Positions 41,556 through 52,836 of a stretch of DNA of 64,000 nt are shown one piece after another. Location of the stretch: contig WNNJ02003437.1 in NCBI GenBank assembly GCA_012934845.2, positions 1-64,000 of the forward strand, written 5' to 3'. This DNA is from Pomphorhynchus laevis (Eukaryota; Acanthocephala; Palaeacanthocephala; Echinorhynchida; Pomphorhynchidae). The notes below the pieces were generated by a model that was not told the DNA's origin, searched no databases, and saw only the letters and a program-made list of their open reading frames with translations. Each line of letters begins with the position of its first letter. Position 1 is the stretch's first letter. A program made the position numbers and the translations under genes.

Positions 41556-42989
41556 ATTTTTTTATATAATTTATTTATTTAAATAATATCGTAAGTTCTA
41601 CAACATATACAATTAAGGTTCTCGCTAATGGGCCTTTCGATTTTAAAATTTTAAATTTTTAATAATGGTCAATCGAAATCATTGCAAAACAATCCTTTCT
41701 GGATTGTTTCCGGTGCGATTTTCTGTCATTTGATATTGTGTTCCCATTCTTGTGGATCTCACGCACATCAATACACATTTTGCTAGTGTAAGTGATATAT
41801 GTGTTCGCAAGGCTCTTATGCAATCACTGTAAGGCAGTGTTCTTCGCTCAGCAACTTTTGTGGACATCCAGCGCATTACGTTATCAGCTTCTGATGCCAT
41901 TACACCAGTAGCGGAGAAGACCATCGGAAAGAAAGCGGATCGTTCGATTTCGTTAATTCGTTCAGCGTACTTTGCAATTTTCCGTTGTTCGTGGTAGACA
42001 TTGCATTCTCGGGGTGTTCTGTTGGAATATGAAGGTGCAAGTGGGTTGTATATACAAATGTCCAAAAATGACCGCACCATTTTCCCGCCTTATAAACCCC
42101 GGCAAACAATATCTGATCTTGCCTGAATGTCAGTACATGTCGTTGATCTCTCAAATACGTGGTTTCGGGGTACAGGTTGTAATATCGGTTCTGTAGAAAC
42201 ATCACAACACACTTTAGCGAGTTCGTTAGCTAAAATATCACGAACAATGTTATGCCTGATAATTGTGACACCTCCGTTTCGACATGACATAGCATGATTA
42301 ACTGTAGATGGTGATCCGCATGCACATCTTTGTATTGCATTTCTTAGTGGAAGATTATATCTAGCACACATGGCATCTCGAAATTATTGGGTGGTCAGTT
42401 GTGTATGTTTGTCGTGTGTCGGTTGATTGTTACACCAAGATAACGTCCCACGTTGTGAAGCATATATCACGACTTGCTTCTTCTCGGTGTCCAAACTTGT
42501 CAATATCCTCTCATATTTTAGGCGAGATGCTAAATTTCTTTCCTGTTTTATCTCGGCAACCGCACATTTCTGAGCATTGCCTAAGCATGTTCCCGACATT
42601 CCCATAATTAGGGGCGTACATATCCGTATCGAATGATGATATTCCATCTCGGCTTCTTCTATGGGATTTGATATACCTATTCCTCCATGTTTCGTGGCAG
42701 CATATATATCTCCATGATTTCTTTTTTAACGTTGTTTTGTCCAAGTAAATTGGGAAGAAGAATTTTTGTAATTGATTTCTCAAGAGGTGTGAATTATGAT
42801 CCCTCTGTCGGGCATGTGCGCATTCAGTACCTCCATTTATGTTGAAGCGCGTGAAAAAAAAACGTAATAGGTTATTTGAGCATCAACTTCTGCGAGTTCG
42901 CTTATTTTTTCCACCATCCTAAACCAAAGTTTGATCCTTGATTTCGCAAAATTCTTAATGTATTCGGCTGTTCCACAAGGAGACCCAAG
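41556..42989 (-). mobile_element. Third RLE retroelement fragment (5'-truncated), flanked by 111-bp repeats
   Basis: Minus-strand readings in order: 'EVDAQITYYVFF' (thumb, 42900), 'ATKHGGIGISNP' (42690), the Cys/His module 'CACGSPSTVNHAMSC', GG, 'IIRHNIVRDIL' (42340-42240), and then endonuclease motifs 'DIQARSDIVCRGL' and 'SFLDICIYNPLAPSYSNRT' with 'YHEQRKIAKYAERI' (42080-41950). These are equivalent to 8930-9980 in copy B. The element ends in an AT-rich 3' tail at about 41556. Several frame changes are present. Confidence 0.75.
41679..42371 (-). pseudogene. Cys/His and restriction-like endonuclease, third copy
   Basis: Two overlapping frames, 42371-42090 and 42080-41679, carry the zinc-type module and the PD-(D/E)xK-like endonuclease named above. 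The tail 'ALRTHISLTLAKCVLMCVRS' parallels 'WLRTKIAITLARSISQC' at 10000-10060 in copy B, so both belong to one clade but are well diverged. Confidence 0.7.
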
Positions 42990-43100
42990 AATCTGTCACG
43001 CAGGGCTAGACTCAATTAGATAAAATACAGTCATTGTTCGATGGCGAGCGGACTTGATGAAATTTATTCCGGGCGATGAAAGGCAGATCTTGTCTACATA
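42990..43100 (+). repeat. 111-bp direct repeat, right copy
   Basis: Right copy of 41445-41555. A further partial copy of its end (GAAAGGCAGATCTTGTCTACATA) follows in tandem at 43109-43131 and leads into LINE 3' UTR. Confidence 0.85.
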
Positions 43101-44880
43101 TTTTTTTGAAAGGCAGATCTTGTCTACATAATAATATTGTACACATCCGGAATAACATGATCGTTAATCCACTGACGCAGTTAAACTTTAAATTGAGAGA
43201 AGTCCTTGGTACATGATATTTCTCCTGGCAACGTGTTCTAGGCGTTTAATGCTCAATGTGAGAGCTTAGCTAAACTCACTACTTTACCGTGGGGAAACTT
43301 AAATAGTTTCAATGGGTGGTCAAGACGCGTCTGAGAACAAACTTTAACATAGCACGATGGAAACCCATATATCCCATTAACCATTCGCCACAATGAAATA
43401 AGATCTAGGTAATATAGGTAATATAATGGTAACGTTAAAAATTCAAGACGCCCACGATATGAATATGATCCACCCATACATATTCGAGAACCTCTACGAA
43501 TATTGACTCTAGTCTATTGAACTCTCCCTTAGTGTACAGAAAAACTGCTTGCACGCAGTACTCTATACGCGGGCGGACAAGAGCGCAGAAAGCCGTTTAA
43601 AACATATGGATTAATACGATTAAATGCACTTTTGACGCAGTACATAGCTCGCAAAGCCTGGCTATAGGCAAACTCTGTATTTGATCGAGATTTCAATGTC
43701 CTATGCATCATGACACCCAGATTCCTATATTCCATGACGACATTACGAATTGAAGTTCCTAGGCGAAAATGACGGTCATCGCAACGCCTTCCTAATTTGA
43801 TGTGGCCACATTTGTCAACATTGATCTTCATACCAGTAGCCTCACTCGATCGGTATATTTCATTAAGGTCTTCCTGCAGGGAAATGCCAAGCGGATCAAT
43901 ATCATCTACATACCATAGTTTGAGGTCGTCAGCAAAAGCAAGACAGGAACTCTGAATCCAAAGCAACGAATCGTTAAGGAACACAATAAACAGCAGAGGT
44001 CCTAGTACGGTATCCTGCGGAACACCACAGTAAACGCGTATGAGAGTGGAAAGATGGGTGTTAACTCTCACTCTAAAGAATCGATTACGTAGGATATCTT
44101 GAACCCACTTACACAACATTACAGGAATACCGTAGTTAAATAGTAATGCTACCAAGCTCTTATGCTGCACTCGATCGAATGCTCTTGAAAAGTCAATGAA
44201 TACCACATTGATTGATTGGCCGCGACTGACCGCCTCAACCCACATTTCGCGTGAAGTCAATAAGTTAGTTAAGTAGGAACGACTAGGGAGGAAATCGTGT
44301 TGAGAAGACGACATTATTCTGAGTTCCCTCAAGTGATGCCTGATCCTGGTGGCGATCAACTTTTCAAGTACTTTGCATAGAGAACTAGTCAGGCTGATTG
44401 GTATATAGTCAGTACAAGCCGTTGCAATGGTTTTCTTTGAGATCGTAATTACGATGGCAGTTTTCCAGACATCAGAAACACATCCACTTGTCAAACTGTT
44501 CTCAAAAATAGCAAGAAGAGAAGGATCCAAATATCTAGACGAATTCTTCAAGAGAAACTGAGAAATGTCATCAGGGCTGGTAGATCTAAATGGGTCAAGC
44601 TGATCAAGCTGACTTACAATCTCACTAATCGTTACTGGAAGAAAACGCGAAGATTGCCCTAATGCTACACCATCCGAAGTGATATAAGCTCTGGGTTAAT
44701 CATTTTCCGGTAGCGAAAAATACGTAGCAAGGCATTCCACTATACCACTTTGAGAAGTTATCACACATCCCTCCACATTAAGTATATACTTGATTTCTGT
44801 GTTAAGGGTTCTGTTACGACGAACATAAGCCCATAATAGTTTTGGATTTCGTGTTACATTATTAGCAATAAAATATATTT
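43101..44880 (-). mobile_element. CR1/Jockey-like LINE, minus strand, 5'-truncated
   Basis: It begins (right side) with 'NPKLLWAYVRRNRTLNTEIK' at 44855, the linker before RT, continues through an open RT frame (44551-43529) and a C-terminal part (43477-43253, 'IYGFPSCYVKVCSQTRLDHPLKLF'), and ends in a 3' UTR near 43110. It is the same clade as the LINE at 32370-40330, but this copy is better preserved. Confidence 0.8.
43529..44551 (-). CDS. LINE reverse transcriptase (340 residues, open)
   Basis: Motifs in order: 'VWKTAIVITISKKTIATACTDYIPISL', 'QHDFLPSRSYLTNLL', 'NVVFIDFSRAFDRVQH' (motif A), 'GVPQDTVLGPLLFI' (motif B with QG changed to QD), 'LAFADDLKLW' (motif C, both Asp present) and 'MKINVDKCGHIKLG' (motif D), then the thumb 'VMEYRNLGVMMHRTL'. 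The open frame is a long surviving piece of a truncated element rather than a complete gene; the endonuclease is missing. Confidence 0.8.
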   Translation of the reverse strand: MKNSSRYLDPSLLAIFENSLTSGCVSDVWKTAIVITISKKTIATACTDYIPISLTSSLCKVLEKLIATRIRHHLRELRIMSSSQHDFLPSRSYLTNLLTSREMWVEAVSRGQSINVVFIDFSRAFDRVQHKSLVALLFNYGIPVMLCKWVQDILRNRFFRVRVNTHLSTLIRVYCGVPQDTVLGPLLFIVFLNDSLLWIQSSCLAFADDLKLWYVDDIDPLGISLQEDLNEIYRSSEATGMKINVDKCGHIKLGRRCDDRHFRLGTSIRNVVMEYRNLGVMMHRTLKSRSNTEFAYSQALRAMYCVKSAFNRINPYVLNGFLRSCPPAYRVLRASSFSVH

Positions 44881-46150
44881 TTTATTTTAGTATTTTATCA
44901 TATTTTATATCCTAATGATGATAGCAGTTAGCCATTGAACATTTGACTTTAAGATAAATAATAAAACTTTACTCGTTTCATTAATTAATAACTTTATCAT
45001 TTGCTGATATCTTGCAACAAGCTAATGGTTTACTATAATTTAATCCGAAATTACACCTTTCATTTGGAATTAATATAATTCAAATCAAAAATAAATTTCA
45101 ATCAGTGGAAAAAAGAAACGTTAAAATATTTTGCATTTAGTTTTCACTAAAGTTTAGTATTTGTTCTGAACAATCAACCGAATAATATATTTGCCCGTGC
45201 TAATATTGTAGTTATACTCGCTCAAATGAGGAATTTATTGATGAACCATAAGTCGACTTCTGTTTGTATTTCTTTCGTATTTGTCTACGAACCCTGATTA
45301 TTAAATTCGGTGCGGTAAATATAGTTGAGTCTGAATGAGACATGATACTTGTTTAAATTACATCCTAACGATCAATTAAGTTATTAATACATGATTTTTT
45401 TTGTCAACTCGCCTTTAATTATGTTAAGTTGTGGCTTGAGATGTTATCAGCCTCAATATCTTTGTGATATCAAAGCACGCATCCCAAACGTTGGTCCAAA
45501 ATAACCAACCGACGACCTTTCATAAGTATTAAAGTTAAATCATGCCTAACAAATCAGGACTTGTACCTAACAAAAAGGCAACAGATTAATGCCTACGTAT
45601 TTTGAAATTTGCTCTAACCAGGAAGCATCCACCTATGTTCGGATTCAACTCTTCAATGCGTGCGTATGCTTTAGATAATCCATACTTCTATCCTTGCGAT
45701 CAAAAAATGCCTTGCCGTAGATTGTTGAATAGATCCCTGAAGTGTGGATTATGCTAATTTACAAATAGTAAATGAATATTGAGGTAGGATTAAGGTAGGA
45801 TATCAATGGGTTATACCATATAGTGTTACCAAATATAAAATAGTCTACTTTGCTGTTTTACATGATAACATGTACTACATATAACATATTTTTATATTAA
45901 AGAATATAGGTTTATTAAAGCGGCTATTATGGATGTACATCCACTTACGAATCCGTTAAATTAGAAATTTACAGTATTACAAAATTAAAAATGAACAATA
46001 ACAACAAACAAAAGTATAATCAATATCAATAGATTGATGTTGATGTGTGGGAGAATTTTAAATAGTTGGAATAACTGAATCAATCATTAAAAGATAAACA
46101 AGAGCGGATACTGCGTTTAAAGGATGGAAATGAGTCAGTTGAGCTTATGG
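44881..46150. other. AT-rich region with one Penelope-like tail
   Basis: At 44911-45000 the sequence CCTAATGATGATAGCAGTTAGCCATTGAACATTTGACTTTAAG matches the PLE-type tails at 20412 and 40415 (reverse). From 45001 to 46150 I see only AT-rich DNA without open frames, RNA genes or clear repeats. Confidence 0.5.
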
Positions 46151-46885
46151 CTGGATGTATTTATATTGTATTATTATGCTTAGGCAATATATAACGAACA
46201 GGGCTCATAACAATCTCATTTTCTTAGGATTCCATTTTGATGATCACTTTTCCATTAAACCCTTGGTCCGTGACAAGGTCCGCTCGTCTAACTTAATTCT
46301 CCGTGACATCCGCCGTATCCACCCCCTTATCGACTTCAGTTCCTGTATGTCTCTTCTTTCATCGTTTCTTTTCCCTAAAATCGATTACTGCCTCAGTATT
46401 TTCGCCAATTCTCTAAAATCCATGATCGTACCCCTACAACGCATCATTAACTACGTCGTTCAACATCCACATATCTTGCTCAACTCTCCTAACCCAATAT
46501 TCACATTCGCATACAACTCCGTCTTCTCGTAACTTTTCGTCTCATCCCTGTCTGCCCTCCATCGTTAATCAACCTCCCTTTCATAGACGACACTCGTCCC
46601 ACCTCTCTCTATCACTGCGTTCCCGTAATTCCCTGTTACTCTACGTTACAAATTACTCTAATAACTACGGTCTCCTATGCTTTCTCGTAGCCGCCTCACT
46701 TGCATGGAATCAGCTTCCACTCGACGCCAACCGCACTCCCTCCTTTATTGCATTCAAATGCCGTCTCCGTACCTACCTTTTTTACACTTGATTTAGATTT
46801 TTGTTTTTTGTTGTTGTGGTCATGTAAGCGAGCGCCGGCACGCATTTGCCACGTAAAAATAAACTTTTTTAAGTTCATTTTTCAT
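46151..46885 (+). mobile_element. CR1-like LINE (family B), 3' end
   Basis: The frame 46155-46532 reads 'NLIFLGFHFDDHFSIKPLVRDKVRSSNLILRDIRRIHPL', nearly identical to the C-terminal part of the copy at 49765-50664. The 3' UTR (GTGGTCATGTAAGCGAGCGCCGGCACGCATTTGCCACGTAAAAATAAAC) ends at about 46875. Upstream coding is missing. Confidence 0.8.
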
Positions 46886-47094
46886 ACGAACTATGTCAAA
46901 TACATTTGACAATTTTTTTTGCACTACAGTATCAACAAAACAAATCTTTTAAAAAGAATTCCCTAGATATTTGTCGAGGTACTTTTACTAGGGAGTATAC
47001 AGGATAATCTCCGTTAAAGCATTTTAATTCTAAAGATGCACAAGCCGTGGAATCACGAAATTCATAAGTTAAGGCTAAAGGTTGCAAATATTTG

Positions 47095-49170
47095 AATATA
47101 TTTAGTTAAATACCGCGTTACCGGTTCTTATATTTAGCATAAAAAATTAAAAATTAAATATCTCGTAATATGATTATCCTCAGTCGAAAACCGAATAATC
47201 ACGTACGTATCTTACTAATACCTTCCGTTATGCAAAATATGAGAACCGGAAAAAGGCGGTATTTAAATTAGCATTTACTTAAACACCGCCTGTTTCCGGT
47301 TCTTATATTTAGCATAAAATAATTAAAAATTAAAAATCTCGTATTTGATTATCCTCAGTCGAAAACCGAATAATCACGTACGTTTCTTACTAATACCTTC
47401 CGTTATGCAAAATATGAGAACAGGAAAAGACGGTATTTAAATTAGCATTTCGTTAAATACCGCCTGTTTCCGGTTCTTATATTTAGCATAAAAAATTAAA
47501 AATTAAAAATCTCGTATTTGATTATCCTCAGTCGAAATCCGAATAATCACGTACGTATCTTACTAATACCTTCCGTTATGCAAAATATGAGAACCGGAAA
47601 AAGGCGGTATTTAAATTAGCATTTAGTTAAACACCGCCTGTTTCCGGTTCTTATATTTAGCATAAAAAATTAAAAATTAAATATCTCGTAATATGATTAT
47701 CCTCAGTCGAAAACCGAATAATCACGTACGTATCTTACTAATAACTTTCGTTATTCAATATATGAGAACCGGAAAAAGGCGGTATTTAAATTAGCATTTA
47801 CTTAAACACCGCCTGTTTCCGGTTCTTAAATTTAGCATAAAAAATTAAAAATTAAATATCTCGTAATATGATTATCCTCAGTCGAAATCCGAATAATCAC
47901 GTACGTATCTTACTAATAACTTTCGTTATGCAAAATATGAGAACCGGAAAAAGGCGGTATTTAAATTAGCATTTCGTTAAATACCGCCTGTTTCCGGTTC
48001 TTATATTTAGCATAAAAAATTAAAAATTAAATATCTCGTAATATGATTATCCTCAGTCGAAAACCGAATAATCACGTACGTATCTTACTAATACCTTCCG
48101 TTATGCAAAATATGAGAACCGGAAAAAGGCGGTATTTAAATTAGCATTTCGTTAAATACCGCCTGTTTCCGGTTCTTATATTTAGCATAAAAAATTAAAA
48201 ATTAAATATCTCGTAATATGATTATCCTCAGTCGAAATCCGAATAATCACGTACGTATCTTACTAATACCTTCCGTTATGCAAAATATGAGAACCGGAAA
48301 AAGGCGGTATTTAAATTAGCATTTCGTTAAATACCGCCTGTTTCCGGTTCTTATATTTAGCATAAAAAATTAAAAATTGAATATCTCGTAATATGATTAT
48401 CCTCAGTCGAAAACCGAATAATCACGTACGTATCTTACTAATAACTTTCGTTATTCAATATATGAGAACCGGAAAAAGGCGGTATTTAAATTAGCATTTA
48501 CTTAAACACCGCCTGTTTCCGGTTCTTATATTTAGCATAAAAAAATTAAAAATTAAATATCTCCTAATATGATTATCCTCAGTCGAAAACCGAATAATCA
48601 CGTACGTATCTTACTAATACCTTCCGTTATGCAAAATATGAGAACCGGAAAAAGGCGGTATTTAAATTAGCATTTCGTTAAATACCGCCTGTTTCCGGTT
48701 CTTATATTTAGCATAAAAAATTAAAAATTAAAAATCTCGTATTTGATTATCCTCTGTCGAAAACCGAATAATCACGTACGTATCTTACTAATACCTTCCG
48801 TTATGCAAAATATGAGAACCGGAAAAAGGCGGTATTTAAATTAGCATTTCGTTAAATACCGCCTGTTTCCGGTTCTTATATTTAGCATAAAAAATTAAAA
48901 ATTAAAAATCTCGTATTTGATTATCCTCAGTCGAAATCCGAATAATCACGTACGTATCTTACTAATAACTTTCGTTATGCAAAATATGAGAACCGGAAAA
49001 AGACGGTATTTAAATTAGCATTTCGTTAAATACCGCCTGTTTCCGGTTCTTATATTTAGCATAAAAAATTAAAAATTAAAAATCTCGTATTTGATTATCC
49101 TCAGTCGAAAACCGAATAATCACGTACGTATCTTACTAATACCTTCCGTTATGCAAAATATGAGAATTGG
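47095..49170 (+). repeat. Satellite array 1: 12 tandem units of about 175 bp, each a foldback
   Basis: CCGGTTCTTATATTTAGC recurs at 47121, 47296, 47470, 47644 and onward to 49043 (one variant unit reads CCGGTTCTTAAATTTAGC), with 174-176 bp spacing. Each monomer starts AAATACCGCCTGTTTCCGG and ends CCGGAAAAAGGCGGTATTT, so its ends are about 35-bp inverted repeats; a nested GATTAT...ATAATC pair lies in the centre. A 16-bp linker joins units. Two monomer variants (AAATATCTCGTAATATG and AAAAATCTCGTATTTG) occur in blocks. There is no coding content. Confidence 0.95.
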
Positions 49171-49589
49171 AAAAATAGGATAAATCTTTTTTATAATACT
49201 GCAACTTTCAATACATCTGTTGACTAGTGAAAATGTAAAAAAATAATTAAGTTGAAATTCAGTTAAAATTGATTTAGTTTTAATATAATTATTTCAATAA
49301 TAATATTTAATAATATTTCAATAATCAATTTTTTGAAACAAATTATTCATGCTTAATTTTTTGTGTTTAATTGTTTTATGATTGTTTTACCTAATAGCGT
49401 GGCAGTTCCTCTTGTCTACTTCTAATCCTTATTCTGATACATTGTATAATATTTGTGAATCAATTCATATTTCAATTTTTTATTTTAACCTTTTATTATA
49501 TAAAATCTTATATAATAATTTTTTATTATTTATCATTATTTATATTTTTTTATATTTTTTTATCTCTACAGTATAAAAAAAGTATTTAT
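49171..49589. other. AT-rich spacer with a UTR-module remnant
   Basis: At about 49395-49445, ATAGCGTGGCAGTTCCTCTTGTCTACTTCTAATCCTTATTCTGATAC matches the 3' half of the structured UTR module. The rest is low-complexity A/T sequence. Confidence 0.55.
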
Positions 49590-49764
49590 TTTAACGAAGC
49601 AAATGCGTGCAGCGCACGCGTACATGACCACAACAAAACAAAAATGTAAATCGCGTGTCGAGAAGGTGTGAACGGAGGAGGTGTTTGAATGTGATAAAGG
49701 AGGGAGCGCGGCGGACGTCGATAGAGAGTTGATTCCAGGCGAGTGAGGCGGCGACGAGGAAGGA

Positions 49765-50664
49765 TCAAAGACCATATTTGTTGGAGTAATTAGGAACGTG
49801 GATTAAGAGGGTATGACAGGAACGCATCGATAGCGAGGTGGGGCGAGTGTCGTCTAAGAATGGAAGGTTGATGAACGATGTGGAGTCGACAGCGATGAGA
49901 CGAAAAGTTACGAGAAGAAGACGAAGTTTGATGCGGATGTGGATGGTGGGCCAGGAGAGTTGGGCAAGATATGTGGATGTGTGGTCGAAGCGACGGAGAC
50001 GAAAGAGCACTCGAACGTCGGAGTTGATTATTCGTTGCAGGGGTAGGATGATGGATTTTGGAGAATTGGCGAAAATGCTAAGGCAGTAATCGATTTTAGG
50101 GAAAAGAAGCGATGAAAGAAAATACATACAAGAACGGAAGTCGATAAGGGGGCGGATACGGCGGATGTCACATAGAATTAAGTTAGAGGAGTGGACCTTC
50201 TCATGGATGAAGGGTTTAAGGGAAAGGTGATCATCGAAATAGAAGCCTAAGAAAGTGAGATTGTGTACTATGGGGATGATCGATGAGGCAAAAGATACAA
50301 TGGGAGGATATATGTTTTGTTTACGGGGAAGGATCCACATTATTTTAGACTTGTCAAGGTTTAGAACGAGATGGAGATTAGAGAGATCTTTGTAGATAGA
50401 AGAAAGACAGTTGGAGGCAGAAATGCCGACATCGTGTATGCGATGTGCGGGTGCATGAGCATATATGATGATGTCATCGGCGTATTGCATGACGTTAAAG
50501 GAGAAAGGTTTGATAAACGGAGAGAGATCGCCAAGCAGAAGAGAGAAAAGCAGGGGACCTAAAACTGAACCATGTGGGACCCTGCAAAAAAATTGGAATG
50601 GGAGGGGAGGATGATGAATTAGAATAGACGCGAATGGAACGGTCGGATAGATGAGGCAAACCAT
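49765..50664 (-). pseudogene. CR1-like LINE RT palm and C-terminus
   Basis: Motif B 'RVPHGSVLGPLLFSLLLGDL' (QG to HG), motif C 'MQYADDIIIYAH', motif D 'LVLNLDKSKIMWI', and the C-terminal block 'LTFLGFYFDDHLSLKPF', 'PKIDYCLSIFANSPK', 'IKLRLLLVTFRLIAV' make up a 299-residue open frame. Catalytic DD is present. Confidence 0.85.
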
Positions 50665-51588
50665 GCTACGGAGGAAGAAGAAAAGCCATGATCATAACGA
50701 AGTCGAGAAAGGAGGACGGAGTGATCGACTATGTCGAAGGCGGAGGAGAGGTCGAGGGAGATGAGAACACTATATAGAGCCTTGTCTCGAGAAATGAGTA
50801 AGTCGTTGTAAACTTTCATGCAGGTGATTTTTGTGGAGTGATTAGAGCGGAAAGCGGATTGGAAAGGAGGGTACAGATTGGATGAGGAGAGATAATCGTT
50901 GATCTGTATTAAGATGAGGCGTTCTAAGAGCTTAGAAAGAGTAGGGAGTAGTGAAATGGGGATATAGCTAGAAGGAATGGAGGGTTCGAGCGATTGTTTC
51001 TTTAGGAGGGGACGAACGATTGCGGATTTCCAGTGTGAAGGGAAGATACGACTGTGGATGGACAAGTTAAACAAGGTTGTGAAAACAGGGGATATTGATG
51101 AGCATATGGATTTAAGTATGTGGGTAGACTTGGATTGACAGATGAGGTTTTGCTGGGCAAGGACATGAGAACAGATGAGACTTCGGAAGGTAAGGCAGAG
51201 AGAAGATGAAAGAGTTCCGGAAGGATGATGGTAGGCGGGGTAGTATTGGATACTTTGGACACCGGAGTGTGAGAGAGCAACGTGGATACTTTGGTCTGGA
51301 GAAATGATGAATAATCGTGGGGATTGATGTTGCACGGCGATGATGAGCGAGCAAGGATTGAATTAAAAGTTTGCCATAGAGTCTTAGAGTTGAATGAAGT
51401 GATGATTTTATGCTGCCGGAAAAAGTTGCATTTGGTACGTAGTAGGTTAAGATGAGACCGGCGATGAGCAAGATGGGTATCACGGAAATACGGAGTGATC
51501 GAGCGGAAATCAGTCTGAGAGAGCGATGATAGACTCTCAAAGCATGACGGAGTCGACGCTTTGAGAGTAGGCATTTGATGTCAAACAT
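50619..51588 (-). pseudogene. CR1-like LINE linker and RT N-terminal half
   Basis: The 51588-51112 and 51574-51002 frames cover the linker ('FDIKCLLSKRRLRHALRVYH'). The frame 51335-50619 holds 'IFPSHWKSAIVRPLLKKQSLEPS', 'YIPISLLPTLSKLLERLILIQ', 'QSAFRSNHSTKI' and 'YSVLISLDLSSAFDIVDH' (motif A). A frame change near 50660 leads to the palm. Confidence 0.85.
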
Positions 51589-51700
51589 GGGGCACGGTGC
51601 AAGCGACGGTATGGGTTAGGCTTGAAGGGCAAGAGAATATCGAGAGTTGATGTGAGTTCAGAGTCGAAAAGAAAGACGAGATCGTGAGGAGATGAATATG

Positions 51701-52310
51701 TTATTGTGGGTATTTATAGAGATGATTTGAGTAAGGTAGAGCGGAGAAGGTAGAGGTCAAGATGTCTCCAAGGGCGACGTAGGATTGCAGGTGTGTGAGG
51801 AGGGGTGTGGTTGTGAATGAGATCAAGGGTAACCAGAAAGTGATCGGATAGACCAGGATCAGAGATGGACAGTGAGGTGTAGGCAGCAAAATGATCGGGG
51901 ACAGCGATGATGTCGAGTGCCCCACCAAAGATATGTGTGGGGGCAGTGGAGATGGGTTTGTAGTTATAGTTGGATAGAATGTTGATGAACTGGATGGACT
52001 CGGTGGAAGAGGGGCGGTCGAGGCGGATGTTGAAGTCGCCAAGAACGATTTAAGGGATTGAGGACAAAGAACAGTGAGACAGAAGGTCAGCGAGTTAGGT
52101 AAAAAATAAGGATGTAGGAGCTGATGAACCAGGACGGTATACAATGGCGAGATCTAGAGTGATCGGGATAGAAGAACTACAAGTGAGTAGTTCAAAAGAG
52201 CAAGGACTGAAAGGGGAAGTGATTTTGCGAATATACGCGGGATGACTGGCGAATGCGACGATGCCGCCATGATTAGAGAATTTAGAAGGGCATGAGCTGG
52301 GGGTGGGCAT
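51701..52310 (-). pseudogene. CR1-like LINE APE (family B, minus copy)
   Basis: 'SKFSNHGGIVAFASHPAYIRK' and 'LDLAIVYRPGSSAPTSLFF', then after a frame change the remaining APE motifs up to 'LIVLGDFN' equivalents, match the copy at 31553-32125 closely. The catalytic N-terminal motifs are missing through truncation. Confidence 0.75.
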
Positions 52311-52320
52311 TATACTTCTC

Positions 52321-52776
52321 TCTTTTTTTATAAAACTACTGGTTTGCATTACACTCTCGTAGTCTAAAAATATACGTAAATCGTTCTAAAAGTAATGAAT
52401 GTGAATTTTTGATTGCTAACTTAATGCTTTATTTTATGATATCTGATTTAAATTAATTATAATCCGCAATTCGTAAATTTGCGATTTACCTGAAAGCTAC
52501 GGTTTATCCAGTTTTCAGTATTTTTCTTAACGTCTTTCGGTATCTTTTATTAATCGATCATTCCTTTAACAAATCGATGATAAAATTGAGCTTTATGATC
52601 GTTTTATATTTTGATCTTCTCTTTTACATTTTTAAAATCAAGCATTAGTATATCCCATATACAACAATGAGTCAAGCATCCTTTAAATGAATCCATTGAT
52701 TTATAAATTAGACAAATCTGATCTGAATGTAAAAAAATACTTTTTGAAATTATTATTATTCCAACTGCACTTTCAG
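52321..52776. other. AT-rich upstream flank of the RpLP0-like gene
   Basis: I see no open frame or repeat. The stretch before 52777 (TTATTATTATTCCAACTGCACTTTCAG) is a good splice acceptor, so a 5' UTR exon and promoter probably lie further left, beyond or within the LINE, and are not identifiable here. Confidence 0.45.
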
Positions 52777-52836
52777 ATGTCTCTTCTAAAGACCGACAAA
52801 AGAGCATGGAAGAACGAGTTTCTCTCCCGATTTCTG
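52777..52836 (+). CDS. RpLP0: RpLP0-like gene, first coding exon
   Basis: The 60-bp exon reads M-SLLKTDKRAWKNEFLSRFL, matching the start of ribosomal protein P0 (M.REDK..WK..Y....). It begins at ATG directly after an acceptor AG (52775-52776) and ends before the donor GTATAT. It is phase 0 and joins in frame to the exon at 54078 (ELLDQYPSC). Its sequence is more diverged than usual for insect P0. Confidence 0.75.

Larger units (their letters stand above)
49590..52320 (-). mobile_element. CR1-like LINE (family B), nearly complete ORF2
   Basis: On the minus strand: AP endonuclease (52310-51700), linker (51588-51100), reverse transcriptase (51335-50000), C-terminus to 49765, and 3' UTR to about 49590. 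It lacks ORF1 and the first part of APE (5' truncation at about 52315). It shares long near-identical stretches with 30590-32366, 46151-46885 and 29590-29950, so this family was recently active. Base composition (GC-rich) contrasts with the flanks. Confidence 0.9.

Noticed and set aside
45590-45760. GC-richer patch in an AT-rich region
   Set aside because: No uninterrupted frame and no match to any repeat in the window; cannot be classified.
47095-49170. Regular repeats resembling a CRISPR array
   Set aside because: Units are 175 bp, contiguous and nearly identical throughout, without short repeats separated by unique spacers; the context is eukaryotic. It is a satellite.
49838-50562. Arg-rich plus-strand frames
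   Set aside because: Antisense of GC-rich CR1-like LINE coding sequence; low-complexity composition.
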